A DNA stretch of 64,000 bases, from NCBI GenBank assembly GCA_938005745.1, contig CALLMM010000020.1, forward strand, positions 45,772-109,771. Direction: 5' to 3'. The number at the start of each line of letters is the position of its first letter. Position 1 is the first letter of the stretch. Below, in pieces: positions 9,581 through 17,575 of this stretch. A program made the position numbers and the translations under genes. The notes under the pieces are model-generated. The model was given only the letters and a program-made list of their open reading frames with translations, had not been told where the DNA came from and ran no database searches. Source of the stretch: an uncultured Chthonomonadales bacterium. Its GTDB lineage: Bacteria > Armatimonadota > Chthonomonadetes > Chthonomonadales > CAJBBX01.

Positions 9581-11152
9581 CTATGCCGGCTTCGCCTCCT
9601 CCGCCTCTCTCTCCGACTCCTGCGCCTGTATTTTGGGCAGCACGCTCAATACGCCCACAAACATGGCGACCATCACCATCGTGCGCGGATTACACAGCTG
9701 AAGGTCGTACTTGGCAAAGGCGAACAGCATCATGGTCGAGGCGACCGCCAGAACGCCGACCGTCAGCAGGGAGGGCGACCGCACCTCCCGGACGATATGG
9801 ATCCCTTTGATCAGTACGACGCCAATCATCAGCATAAAGCAGAAGAAGCCCACATGTCCGACGCGCATCCATATCCACAGAACGCTGTTGTGCGGCATGT
9901 ACTGCAGGAAGTCGGTCGTCAGTCGCGGCAGCGCGAGGAACTGACCGAACGGAATGCCGAAGCCAACGCCCAGCAGCGGGCGTATATCGCGGGTCAGCTT
10001 CAGGTTGGTGTCCTCCATCAGGCGATAGTAGTCGGAACTGGCGTCGCGCTCGCTGGGGTTGTTGATGGACTTGATCGAGCGGGCGGGCAGCGCCCAGGCC
10101 CCCTCTCCGTTCCAGGCGACCGGCAGATAGACCGCGTTGAAGAGTGCCAGCCCTACCAGAAACCGGGTCACCTGTTTGCGGCGATGCGGCAGCACGCTGT
10201 ACAGGATCAGGATAGTCGGTATGATGGCGACAAAGAAAGCCGCCATGCCCGCGCGCCGCTGATTCATCAGGGTGGAGAAGATTGCCACGGGAACCAGCAG
10301 AAGCGTGACCCACTTCATGCGTTTATCACCGTTGGACAGTGTGAGTATGAAAGCCAGGAAGAAGAGCAGCGTGAAGAAGAGGCTGTCCGTATGCTCCAGC
10401 AGCTTATACCGCCGTTCAACGGTCTCGGTCCCGAGAACGCTCCAGGCATGCACGCCCAGGAAGCTGCGAACCCCGACCATAATGATCGTGATCCAGAGCA
10501 GAATATCCACATGCTTGCGCTCGGTAATCAGGTTCGCCGCCATGATATAGACGAAGAAGAAGTAGAAGAGCGATCGCACCTCCCACAACGCCATCGTCGA
10601 GTTTCCGCCGGTCATGATCCCGTAGACCAGCCCGTTGACGACGGTCGCCATGAACGCCGCAACATACCAGAAGAAGGCTCCCTTTTCGAATTTCAGGTCG
10701 CGTTTGACGATGGAGCGAATGAGCCACGACAGGACGGTCAGCAGCAGGATCAGCTCGGCGACGCTGACTTTGATCGGATCGAGCGCCGTCGTGCCGAACT
10801 GTCTGCCCATACTGTTGACGCTGGGCCAGACCATGATGTATTTGGTCGGCGCGGGGTAGTTGTTCATATCCATCGGAAACGCTTCCAGCACCATCGTGCA
10901 GGCGAGCAGGATATACAGCCCAACCCGGGGGTTATTCCAGATCGCGACAGGGATCGCCATCGCGATAAAGATGCCTAGTCCGGCGGTCAGAATTGCCAGG
11001 GCGGACATCCGCTCCGACATGATCGCCATCACAACCATCGCGCCGAAGATGGAGAGCACGACGCCTGCCAGCAGAAAGCTCAGCAGCAGGCGGCGTGACC
11101 GCTGCGCCGCCATCAGTTCATTGACGGATGGGTAGTACGATTTCTCTATCAT
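9581..11152 (-). CDS. O-antigen polymerase/ligase-like membrane protein (Wzy/WaaL family)
   Basis: The 523-residue protein has about twelve hydrophobic segments and one large extracytoplasmic loop (about residues 325-410). The end of that loop has the MPHNSVLWIWMRVGHVG motif, similar to the His-containing PHN region of Wzy_C/WaaL-family O-antigen ligases and polymerases. In this context it is the best candidate for polymerising lipid-linked repeat units on the outer face of the membrane. Its start overlaps the acetyltransferase stop by four bases (ATGA). No separate Wzx flippase is visible in the operon, so the export route is incomplete or encoded elsewhere. Confidence 0.8.
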   Translation of the reverse strand: MIEKSYYPSVNELMAAQRSRRLLLSFLLAGVVLSIFGAMVVMAIMSERMSALAILTAGLGIFIAMAIPVAIWNNPRVGLYILLACTMVLEAFPMDMNNYPAPTKYIMVWPSVNSMGRQFGTTALDPIKVSVAELILLLTVLSWLIRSIVKRDLKFEKGAFFWYVAAFMATVVNGLVYGIMTGGNSTMALWEVRSLFYFFFVYIMAANLITERKHVDILLWITIIMVGVRSFLGVHAWSVLGTETVERRYKLLEHTDSLFFTLLFFLAFILTLSNGDKRMKWVTLLLVPVAIFSTLMNQRRAGMAAFFVAIIPTILILYSVLPHRRKQVTRFLVGLALFNAVYLPVAWNGEGAWALPARSIKSINNPSERDASSDYYRLMEDTNLKLTRDIRPLLGVGFGIPFGQFLALPRLTTDFLQYMPHNSVLWIWMRVGHVGFFCFMLMIGVVLIKGIHIVREVRSPSLLTVGVLAVASTMMLFAFAKYDLQLCNPRTMVMVAMFVGVLSVLPKIQAQESEREAEEAKPA

Positions 11153-11823
11153 GAGTCTGTTCCCGGGGTATCCTCGCAGGGCAGCGATCGGATCGGTTTT
11201 GCGGGCACGCCGCCGACCAGAGTATTCGGCGGAACGTCTTTCGTCACGACGGACCCCGCCGCGACCACCGCACCGCGCCCGACCGTAACGCCCGGCAGGA
11301 TCGTCGCTCCGGCTCCAATCCAGCAGCCGTTCTCCAGAACGATCGGACCGGTAACGATCCAGCCGCAGCGGCGAAACTCATTTCGCATATCGTGTGAGGA
11401 GGTGATCAGCACGACATGATGCCCGATAGCGACGTTGTTGCCGATGGTGATCGTACCATTCAGGTCGGCATAGAGCGGGGCGGTGATCAGGCACTTTTTG
11501 CCGATTTTCAGTCTCTTCCAGATTTCGCCGCTGCCGGACAGTTCGATCGAGCCGCAGATCATGGTTCCGGCTCCGATCTCCACGCCGATCCAGCGGTAGA
11601 CGGCGGTCCGCAGGCGGTTGAGGGCGAAGTGCGGGCAGAAGAAGAGGATGGCGTTCGCCAGCCGCAGGCGCAGACGCAGATACTTCATCTCCGACACAAC
11701 GATCTCCCACAACCGGGCAGGCAGCGAGCCTTGCGGCGACGACTGCGCCGCGGCAGGCTTCCCTCCGGCGTCTGTGTCGGTCCTCTTGCGCGCAGCCGGC
11801 GAAGGCAGATTCTCGGCGGTCAT
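11149..11823 (-). CDS. hexapeptide-repeat acyltransferase (LbH, WcaF/NodL-like)
   Basis: A 224-residue protein. After a polar N-terminus (1-40) it has the left-handed beta-helix signature of hexapeptide transferases: repeated [LIV]-G-x4 units in ITIGNNVAIGHHVVLI, VLENGCWIGAGATILPGVTVGRGAVVAAGSVV and the closing DVPPNTLVGGVPAKPIR. The segment ITSSHD provides the expected catalytic-site His. Such enzymes O- or N-acetylate sugars. It probably decorates a sugar of the exopolysaccharide. Its stop overlaps the following start by four bases, and it begins four bases after the 44-residue membrane protein gene. Confidence 0.87.
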   Translation of the reverse strand: MTAENLPSPAARKRTDTDAGGKPAAAQSSPQGSLPARLWEIVVSEMKYLRLRLRLANAILFFCPHFALNRLRTAVYRWIGVEIGAGTMICGSIELSGSGEIWKRLKIGKKCLITAPLYADLNGTITIGNNVAIGHHVVLITSSHDMRNEFRRCGWIVTGPIVLENGCWIGAGATILPGVTVGRGAVVAAGSVVTKDVPPNTLVGGVPAKPIRSLPCEDTPGTDS

Positions 11824-11827
11824 GCGA

Positions 11828-11962
11828 TCAGTACCTCATGTAGTTCCACATCATCCAGATCAAGATAAGCGCGCTGACGCCCACCCATCCTTTGAAGCTG
11901 AGCTTGCGCGTCAGCACGCCGATGATGCACAACAGAAAGAGCAGATGGAACTCGAAACGCAC
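11828..11962 (-). CDS. 44-residue small membrane protein in the EPS operon
   Basis: This frame is short but well supported. A GTG start at 11962-11960 is preceded by AAGGAG nine bases upstream, inside and just after the stop of the glycosyltransferase-STAS gene, and the stop lies four bases before the acetyltransferase ATG. The peptide begins VRFEFHLLFLLCIIGVL, has a short basic loop (TRKLSFKG), then a second hydrophobic stretch (WVGVSALILIWMMW) and ends NYMRY. This gives a two-helix hairpin with a positive loop. I know of no family match. The operon position suggests a partner of the polymerase, glycosyltransferase or Wzz protein. Confidence rests on the strong ribosome-binding site, tight packing and membrane-like composition. 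Confidence 0.65.
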   Translation of the reverse strand: MRFEFHLLFLLCIIGVLTRKLSFKGWVGVSALILIWMMWNYMRY

Positions 11963-11975
11963 TGTCTCTCACTCC

Positions 11976-13436
11976 TTATCGCCAGGCGGCTATCTCTGCC
12001 GGCGCCGCTTCCGGCGACCTCCGGTCGCTGCCGGGCGCATCCGCCAGCTGGAACTGCGCCGCAATGCCCTCCCGCTCCAGCATACGCGCGGTCGCTTCGC
12101 CGGGAATCAGGCGAAGCTGCCTGCCCTCCGCTCGCATCGCGGCGGCGTGCTGGAACAGGCGGGCGAGGATGGCGCACTCCAGATAGCGCACCTCGCGCAT
12201 GTCTACATCCACTCTCCGCGAAGAGTTCGGAATCTTCTGAAGAGAATCCTCCAGCAGGGGCAGACCCGCGACATCGGCGCGCCCCTGCAGGATCAGGACG
12301 GCGCGCATCTTCTGCACCTCCACGCAGACGCGCAGCGTGTTCGGCTCCGCCTTCTGCGCCTCCTCCAGAGTGGCGTAGAGGGGCAGCGAGTCGTGCGCCT
12401 GCGCCTGGCGCAGGAGCCGCCGCAGTCTGCCCTCCGGCAGAACCAGACGTGCCTCCTGTCCGCGTCCGGCGGCGCGTTTGGGAAGCATCAGCAGCGTTCC
12501 CAGCGCCCCGCTGTCTAACCCGGTCGTCTCACTCAGGTCGAGGATCAGGCGCGAGGGGCGGGACAGGGCGCGCTCCGTCATCTGCTCCAGAGCGGCAAGC
12601 CCGTCTCTGCGGAGCGAGCCGGTCACCGAGATCACGGTGTCACCCTCCCGACGGCTCTCCTGCAGATCGAGTTTTGCCGGACGGGAGCCGCGCATTGCCC
12701 ATAACTGCAGGGTCATATAGCGCGCAAAGAAGAGGATATCGTCGCGGTAGCGCCGCCACAGACGGCGCGGCTCCTGTCGGAAGCGGTAGAGCCACTCCAT
12801 GCCGCTGCGCTGCATCCAGACGGGAGCGCGCGCGACCGCGCCCGCCAGAAAATCGAACGTTCCGCCGACCCCGATGCAGACGGGGACCTGCAGACGGCTG
12901 CGATGCATATGGATCCACTTCTCCTGCTTGGGGTTGCCAAAAGCTACCAGCAGGATATCCGGTCGGGCGGTCTCGATCTGCCGCAGGATGGTCTCGTTAT
13001 CCATCGTTACGATGTGACCGACGGGAGGCGAGAGGCAGCCGACGATCTGAATGCCGGGATAGTCGGACTCCAGCCGCGCTTTTGCGCGCGCCGCGACCTC
13101 CGGCTTTGCGCCGAGCATGAAGAGACGGTAGCCTTTCTGCGCTGCCATCTCCGCCAGACGCGGAACCATATCTGCGCCGGTAACGCGCTCCGGCAGCGGG
13201 ACCCCCAGCCAGCGAGACGCCAGCACCAGAGGCATTCCGTCCGCAACGACCATATCCGCGACCTGCAGGATATGCTTCAGTTCCGGGTCGCGCATCGCCT
13301 TTTCCAGAAAATCGGTGTTGGCGGTGGCGACCTGGTGGAACCGGCGGGACAGAATGAACTCCTCCAGCCGCTGAAGCGCCTGCGAGGCGTTCAGAATATC
13401 TACCGGTATGCCCAGTATTGCAACGGTTTGCCGCAT
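11976..13436 (-). CDS. WecG/TagA/CpsF glycosyltransferase (GT26) fused to two STAS domains
   Basis: Residues 1-240 form a complete GT26 enzyme: the ATANTDFLEKA motif (Asn40, Asp42), VADGMPLVLASRWLG, the GVGGTFDFLAG segment and the C-terminal membrane-binding appendage WLYRFRQEPRRLWRRY. GT26 enzymes add the second sugar to lipid carriers. Residues about 255-353 and 368-465 are two STAS-like domains. In the first the usual phosphorylatable DSSG motif reads DSGA; in the second the equivalent position reads LECA. The canonical anti-sigma-antagonist serines are therefore altered in both, which points to a structural or ligand-binding role rather than standard partner switching. The gene lies in the middle of the EPS operon with the 44-residue membrane protein immediately after. 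Confidence 0.85.
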   Translation of the reverse strand: MRQTVAILGIPVDILNASQALQRLEEFILSRRFHQVATANTDFLEKAMRDPELKHILQVADMVVADGMPLVLASRWLGVPLPERVTGADMVPRLAEMAAQKGYRLFMLGAKPEVAARAKARLESDYPGIQIVGCLSPPVGHIVTMDNETILRQIETARPDILLVAFGNPKQEKWIHMHRSRLQVPVCIGVGGTFDFLAGAVARAPVWMQRSGMEWLYRFRQEPRRLWRRYRDDILFFARYMTLQLWAMRGSRPAKLDLQESRREGDTVISVTGSLRRDGLAALEQMTERALSRPSRLILDLSETTGLDSGALGTLLMLPKRAAGRGQEARLVLPEGRLRRLLRQAQAHDSLPLYATLEEAQKAEPNTLRVCVEVQKMRAVLILQGRADVAGLPLLEDSLQKIPNSSRRVDVDMREVRYLECAILARLFQHAAAMRAEGRQLRLIPGEATARMLEREGIAAQFQLADAPGSDRRSPEAAPAEIAAWR

Positions 13437-13526
13437 CTCTTATCCCGTCAAATTCGCTCCCCGATAGACAGAGAGCCTGACCGCGTGAATTGTTCCATGC
13501 GGGCGCGCAGATACCGACAGAGAAGT

Positions 13527-14792
13527 TCAGTCGCGCCGGTTGCCCCCGACCTCCAGCGTATGCCGCTCCGTTCGCTGCCATCCTCCCGCGCCGCGCCGCA
13601 GGATCATGGCGCCGTAAAGCCCGAACTTCCAGACAATATAGAACGGCGCGAACAGCAGCGAGGAGGCGACCGCCAGCGGAACGCGCGCCAGCGTCAGCCC
13701 TGCCGTCAGATAGGTCGTCTGCGCCGCCAGGATGGCACCCCATCCCAGGAGCATCCAGCGCGCTCCCGTTGCCTCCGGGGCGATCCAGAGCCAGAGTCCG
13801 CCGATCAGCAGACCCAGCGCGGGCAGCGTGAAAAGCTCCACAAACGGCGGGATGATCAGCTCCGCCGCGCGGTCTATCACCATGATCCGGCGCGTCCGGA
13901 TCCCGTGCAGCAGCAGGGCGAAGGCGCGTCGCATCAGTCCGTAGCGACCGCCCTCCCAGCGTTGGCGCTGCGTGGCAGCCTGCTTTGCGCCCGTCGGCAT
14001 CTGCGCCCGCACCACCGCTTCCGGCGCAAACTCGATTCGTATGCCCTCCAGCACCAGCCGGAGGGTATATTCGATGTCCTCGGTGATGCTCTCTCCCGAC
14101 CAGGGAACCCGCTCCAGCACCGCGCGGGAGAAGCACATGCCGTTGCCCTTCAGTCCGTCGGACAGCCCAAAAGTATTGCGCCCCAGCGGCTTGACGTAGT
14201 GCGCCAGCGCCAGGGCGCAGGTCATAAGGCGGGTGCGCCAGCCTTCCTGCACATTCAGGACGTCGTAGCGACCCTGGATCACGCCGTGTCCCTGCTCCAT
14301 TGCCGCGTTCATCACCGACAGAAAGTTGGGCGAAAGCGTGGAGTCGGCGTCCAGGATCAGAAAAGCGTCGAAACGGCGCGGATCGGGAAGCAGTTGTTTC
14401 AGCGCCCAGTCCAGCGCGTAGCCTTTGCCGCGCTGCGCCGCGTCGGTGCGCTCCAGCACCTCCGCCCCGTGCGCCCGCCCTATCTCCGCCGTGCGATCGG
14501 TACAGTTGTCCGCAATGACGACGATCTGGTAACGCGGCGCCGGGTAGTCTAGCGTCCGCAAGCCGTCCAGGACCGCCCCCAGATTCATCTCCTCATTGTG
14601 CGCCGGAATGAGAATGCATATCCGCCGCTGCGATGCCGGCTCGGGACGCGGACGCCGCCGGTTCAGCGCGGCTCCCAGCGTCAGCAGCAACAGATAGCAG
14701 ATGCAGGCCGCCCAGAAGAGCCACAGCGGAGCGTTCAGCGCGATTCCAGCGATGTCGGCGGCGGAGGCTACGAGAAGTATTTCTGCAGCCAT
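13527..14792 (-). CDS. processive-type GT2 glycosyltransferase, membrane-bound
   Basis: A 421-residue protein with an N-terminal TM (about 18-40), a GT-A catalytic domain and two to four C-terminal TMs (about 310-400). Catalytic motifs are IPAHNEEMNLGAV, VIADNCTDRT, the metal-binding DADS, the TED motif in SITEDIEYTLRL, and QRQRWEGGR. The D, DxD, TED, QxxRW set is typical of cellulose- or hyaluronan-synthase-like enzymes and of poly-beta-glycosyltransferases, so this enzyme may polymerise or pre-assemble a beta-linked chain. Its first 25 bases overlap the 3' end of the ATPase gene, and no clear ribosome-binding site is visible, suggesting coupled translation. Confidence 0.86.
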   Translation of the reverse strand: MAAEILLVASAADIAGIALNAPLWLFWAACICYLLLLTLGAALNRRRPRPEPASQRRICILIPAHNEEMNLGAVLDGLRTLDYPAPRYQIVVIADNCTDRTAEIGRAHGAEVLERTDAAQRGKGYALDWALKQLLPDPRRFDAFLILDADSTLSPNFLSVMNAAMEQGHGVIQGRYDVLNVQEGWRTRLMTCALALAHYVKPLGRNTFGLSDGLKGNGMCFSRAVLERVPWSGESITEDIEYTLRLVLEGIRIEFAPEAVVRAQMPTGAKQAATQRQRWEGGRYGLMRRAFALLLHGIRTRRIMVIDRAAELIIPPFVELFTLPALGLLIGGLWLWIAPEATGARWMLLGWGAILAAQTTYLTAGLTLARVPLAVASSLLFAPFYIVWKFGLYGAMILRRGAGGWQRTERHTLEVGGNRRD

Positions 14793-15502
14793 TTCGGCAT
14801 TGCCGATTCTACGCCGTTGAGGACCACGCCCAGAACCTTATCGCTGCCCACCGATTCGATGGCGCGAGCGACGATCTCCCGGGGCGTCACGCCGGCGCGC
14901 ACCACCATCACCACGCCGTCCAGCAGTTTCGCCACCGTTTTGGTGTCGGCGACCGGCAGCACCGGAGCCATGTCCAGCACCACAAAGTCGTTGGACATGC
15001 GCAGGGTGTTCATCACCTCCACCAGTCGGGGAGAGCGCACCAGACGGGCAGGATTGGCGGCGGCGCGCCCCGACGGAATGACCGTCAGGTTTTCCAGTTC
15101 GGTCTTCTGGATGATGATCGAGAGGTCGTCTTCCGCCCCCTCCAGCACATCCACCAGTCCGATCGTCTGCGACAGGTTCAGGCGGGTCTGCATATCCCAG
15201 TTGCGCATATTGAAGTCCACCAGCGTCACGCGCGCCTGAGAGTTCTGCGCGATGGTTCCGGCGAGATTGAGCGCGACCGTTGTCTTGCCCTCGCCATAGA
15301 CGGCGGAGGTGATGCCGACGACGAAGCAGCGCGCCGGGCTAGCAGCGCGTTCGATGTCGGCATGCAGACGCGCATACTCCTCCGTGACCAGAGCTTTGCC
15401 ATTGGTATACCGCCCGTTTCCATTCCGCTCGGATTGGAAGTCGAAGTTGTTCAGCGGCACCAGGTTGCTGCTCGACTGATTATACTGGTCTGTATCTGCC
15501 AT
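14768..15502 (-). CDS. CpsD/Wzc-like exopolysaccharide ATPase with altered Walker A' motif
   Basis: A 244-residue P-loop protein. The Walker A is SAVYGEGKTT (Lys73, Thr74) and a Walker B-like FVVLDMAP lies near residue 175, as in the cytoplasmic half of bacterial tyrosine kinases. The Walker A' motif reads VTLVDFNMR (Asp96, Asn98, Arg100), with Asn where the family normally has a second Asp. The C-terminus (ending KWLQKYFS) lacks the usual tyrosine cluster. It is the separate cytoplasmic partner of the Wzz-like protein encoded 87 bases upstream. The start is the ATG at 15502 with AAAGGA six bases upstream; a GTG at 15517 is also in frame but falls before that site. Kinase activity is doubtful. 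Confidence 0.84.
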   Translation of the reverse strand: MADTDQYNQSSSNLVPLNNFDFQSERNGNGRYTNGKALVTEEYARLHADIERAASPARCFVVGITSAVYGEGKTTVALNLAGTIAQNSQARVTLVDFNMRNWDMQTRLNLSQTIGLVDVLEGAEDDLSIIIQKTELENLTVIPSGRAAANPARLVRSPRLVEVMNTLRMSNDFVVLDMAPVLPVADTKTVAKLLDGVVMVVRAGVTPREIVARAIESVGSDKVLGVVLNGVESAMPKWLQKYFS

Positions 15503-15589
15503 AGTATTCCTTTGCACACAGGGCGCGTGAAGCGCCTCATCCCTGAAGCGCGCCCGAACGCCGTTGGTTCACCCGACTCTTGGTAACGC

Positions 15590-17119
15590 TCAGGAGGTGA
15601 TGCCTGGACGGCTGCCTCCACCGGAAAGCTCCTTGCGTCCCTCGCGCGGCGCTTTAACCTTCGGCAGCACCGCCAGCACCGGCTTGCCCAGATGCTTTTC
15701 AACCTCTACCGGAGTGCGGAGCGTATGATCCAGCGACTCCGCGATCAGGGAGAAGCAGAAGGCGATAATGATCCCCAGGATCGGTCCCAGCGCGTACAGC
15801 ATTACGACGCGGCGGTTGTTATCCAGCCGTTCCGACCGGGGCGGGACGGTCTGCTCCATCAGCGTCGCATTGGTCTGGCGGTCGCGCTCCTCTTCGATCT
15901 GAGCCGCCTTCAACTGCGCGCGCATGTTGTTACGGATATTATCGGCAATCACGTACTCTTGATCTATCTTTTTCCAGGTCACTTCCTCTTCCGGCATCTG
16001 GCGCAGGAAGCTCTCGGTGCGCTGGAACTGGCTCTCCAGTTCCGCCAGTCTCCGCCGGCTGGCTCCGATGGTCAACTCCAGCGCGGTCTGCTGCTGCCGG
16101 AGGGACTGCCATTCGCTGTTGAGCATCCGCGCGCTGCGGGTCTGGCTGGTCTGCCGCTCGCGCGGCTTCTTGCGCTCCGTCTCAATCTGCTGGGTGATCG
16201 CATCTATCTGCTGCATCATATCCCGGATGGTGGGATGCGAATCGGCGTAGCGCAGCTTCATCTGCTGAAGCTGGGTCTCCATCTCCTGACGCTTCTGCAC
16301 CAGCGCCAGCGTCGGGTCCTGTACGTTGATCACCTCTTCGGTGGAGCCGGTGATGTACTGCGGAGTAACCTGCAGGCGGGCGTTGATCTGCTCCAGACGC
16401 ACCTGCGCGTCCGCGATATCGAGTTTGACCTCCACAATCCGGTTGCGGATCTGCTCCGACTGTCCCATGCGCTGCCCGAGCATGGCGGGGTTCTGCCAGT
16501 ACTTGTCGCGCAGATAGGCGGTGCGCAGCTTCGCCTTCTCGTTGGCTTCATTATCGTAGCGCCGGAACTGCTCTTCCAGGGTCTTCACCTTCTGCGCCTG
16601 GGTGATGGTCTCCTGATCTACCGTGCGGGAGGAGTAGCGCGCATAGATCGCGTTGAGAATCTTCTCCGCCTCCTCCGGGTTGTGCCAGTTCAGGGAGACC
16701 TCCATATACTGCCCGTTGATCAGTTCATTGCCGATGCGCAGCTTCTTACGGACATCGCTAACGAATTTGGGGTACTCCGCGCCGTACCGGCGGTCCGCAG
16801 GGACGTTGTTGATCACCACATCCTTGAGAGCCGTCTCCAGGAAGTCGGGCTGCTTGTCCACCCAGAGCCGCAGGTTGCGGGCTTTGCGCTGCGCGTCCAT
16901 GATGACGGCGCTGCGCGCCTGCTTGCCGCCCAGTTCGGCGGCCAGCGTCGGGTCTCCGCTCAGACCGATGATCATCGTCGCTTCATACTGTGCGCGGCGC
17001 GTGTAGACCATCAGAGAGGTGACGAGTGTCCCCAGAATGATGGAGATGATGAACAGCCGTTTGCACCGGAAAAGCAACTCTACATAGTTGTAGAGGGGTG
17101 AGGCTCCGTAGATACGCAT
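15590..17119 (-). CDS. Wzz/GumC-like polysaccharide chain-length and export protein
   Basis: First gene of the EPS operon. The 509-residue protein has two TMs (about 20-40 and 440-462) flanking a long periplasmic region. That region contains extended coiled coils (about 170-235 and 260-410) rich in Gln, Glu and Arg. The C-terminal TM is followed by DHTLRTPVEVEKHLGKPVLAVLP, the segment that in Wzc-type proteins connects to the cytoplasmic ATPase; here the ATPase is a separate downstream gene. It is expected to form an oligomeric periplasmic cage controlling chain length and export. GGAGG lies ten bases before the ATG. The C-terminus ends in a Gly/Ser-rich tail. Confidence 0.87.
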   Translation of the reverse strand: MRIYGASPLYNYVELLFRCKRLFIISIILGTLVTSLMVYTRRAQYEATMIIGLSGDPTLAAELGGKQARSAVIMDAQRKARNLRLWVDKQPDFLETALKDVVINNVPADRRYGAEYPKFVSDVRKKLRIGNELINGQYMEVSLNWHNPEEAEKILNAIYARYSSRTVDQETITQAQKVKTLEEQFRRYDNEANEKAKLRTAYLRDKYWQNPAMLGQRMGQSEQIRNRIVEVKLDIADAQVRLEQINARLQVTPQYITGSTEEVINVQDPTLALVQKRQEMETQLQQMKLRYADSHPTIRDMMQQIDAITQQIETERKKPRERQTSQTRSARMLNSEWQSLRQQQTALELTIGASRRRLAELESQFQRTESFLRQMPEEEVTWKKIDQEYVIADNIRNNMRAQLKAAQIEEERDRQTNATLMEQTVPPRSERLDNNRRVVMLYALGPILGIIIAFCFSLIAESLDHTLRTPVEVEKHLGKPVLAVLPKVKAPREGRKELSGGGSRPGITS

Positions 17120-17575
17120 AACGAGAACTACCTCCAGGGAGTCGAGACGCGATACAACTCGAATCGCGCACGGAGACGGCGGACCGTGCCGAGGACAGAG
17201 CGGTTATGAGAGGAGTAACGCAACCCGAAATAGACCATGTTTCTTTACAGACGAACAGGCGACAGAAGACCTCTTCCCGCAGGCGGGACAAGATCACAGA
17301 TAGTTAATGCATAAAACATGCCAACTCGCGAATTGCTCCCCGAGTCTTCTCCTATGTGATTTTCGGGTTGTGTAACGTTTTCCTTCAGAGAGGCGTCTAA
17401 AACCCGACGTAAAAAACGTCTTCGTCTGGTCTCCCCCCTGTGCTGCGCGGCGTTACAGGCGGTCAAAAGAGCCTGTTATGGTTATCTTCCCGACATTATC
17501 GTCCGTTTCCCATTTTTTCAGGCAACGCGGCGATAAAACATTCGTATCAATTATATACCTCAACCGAACGCCGGT
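17120..17575. other. 456-base divergent intergenic region
   Basis: This gap separates the EPS operon (minus) from the secreted protein gene (plus). It is more AT-rich than the genes, especially at 17295-17370 and 17500-17575, and holds the sigma-54-like element and a GGAGG ribosome-binding site for the minus-strand gene. No convincing -35/-10 pair was found for the plus-strand gene and no reading frame with coding character was seen. Confidence 0.6.
17308..17323 (-). promoter_or_regulatory. putative sigma-54 (-24/-12) promoter of the EPS operon
   Basis: On the minus strand this reads TGGCATGTTTTATGCA, which has the GG and GC of the -24/-12 consensus TGGCAyG-N4-TTGCA at exactly the right spacing, with one mismatch (ATGC for TTGC). 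It would start transcription near 17296 and give a leader of about 175 bases before the Wzz gene. Sigma-54 control of exosortase-associated genes is known from other bacteria. No sigma-54 activator gene is in the window. Confidence 0.45.

Noticed and set aside
8819..10978. Very long open frame opposite the GT2 and Wzy/WaaL-like genes
   Set aside because: It lies antisense to two genes with strong family motifs and is rich in His, Arg and Gln, as expected from the complement of GC-rich codons. No motif, ribosome-binding site or membrane pattern of its own.
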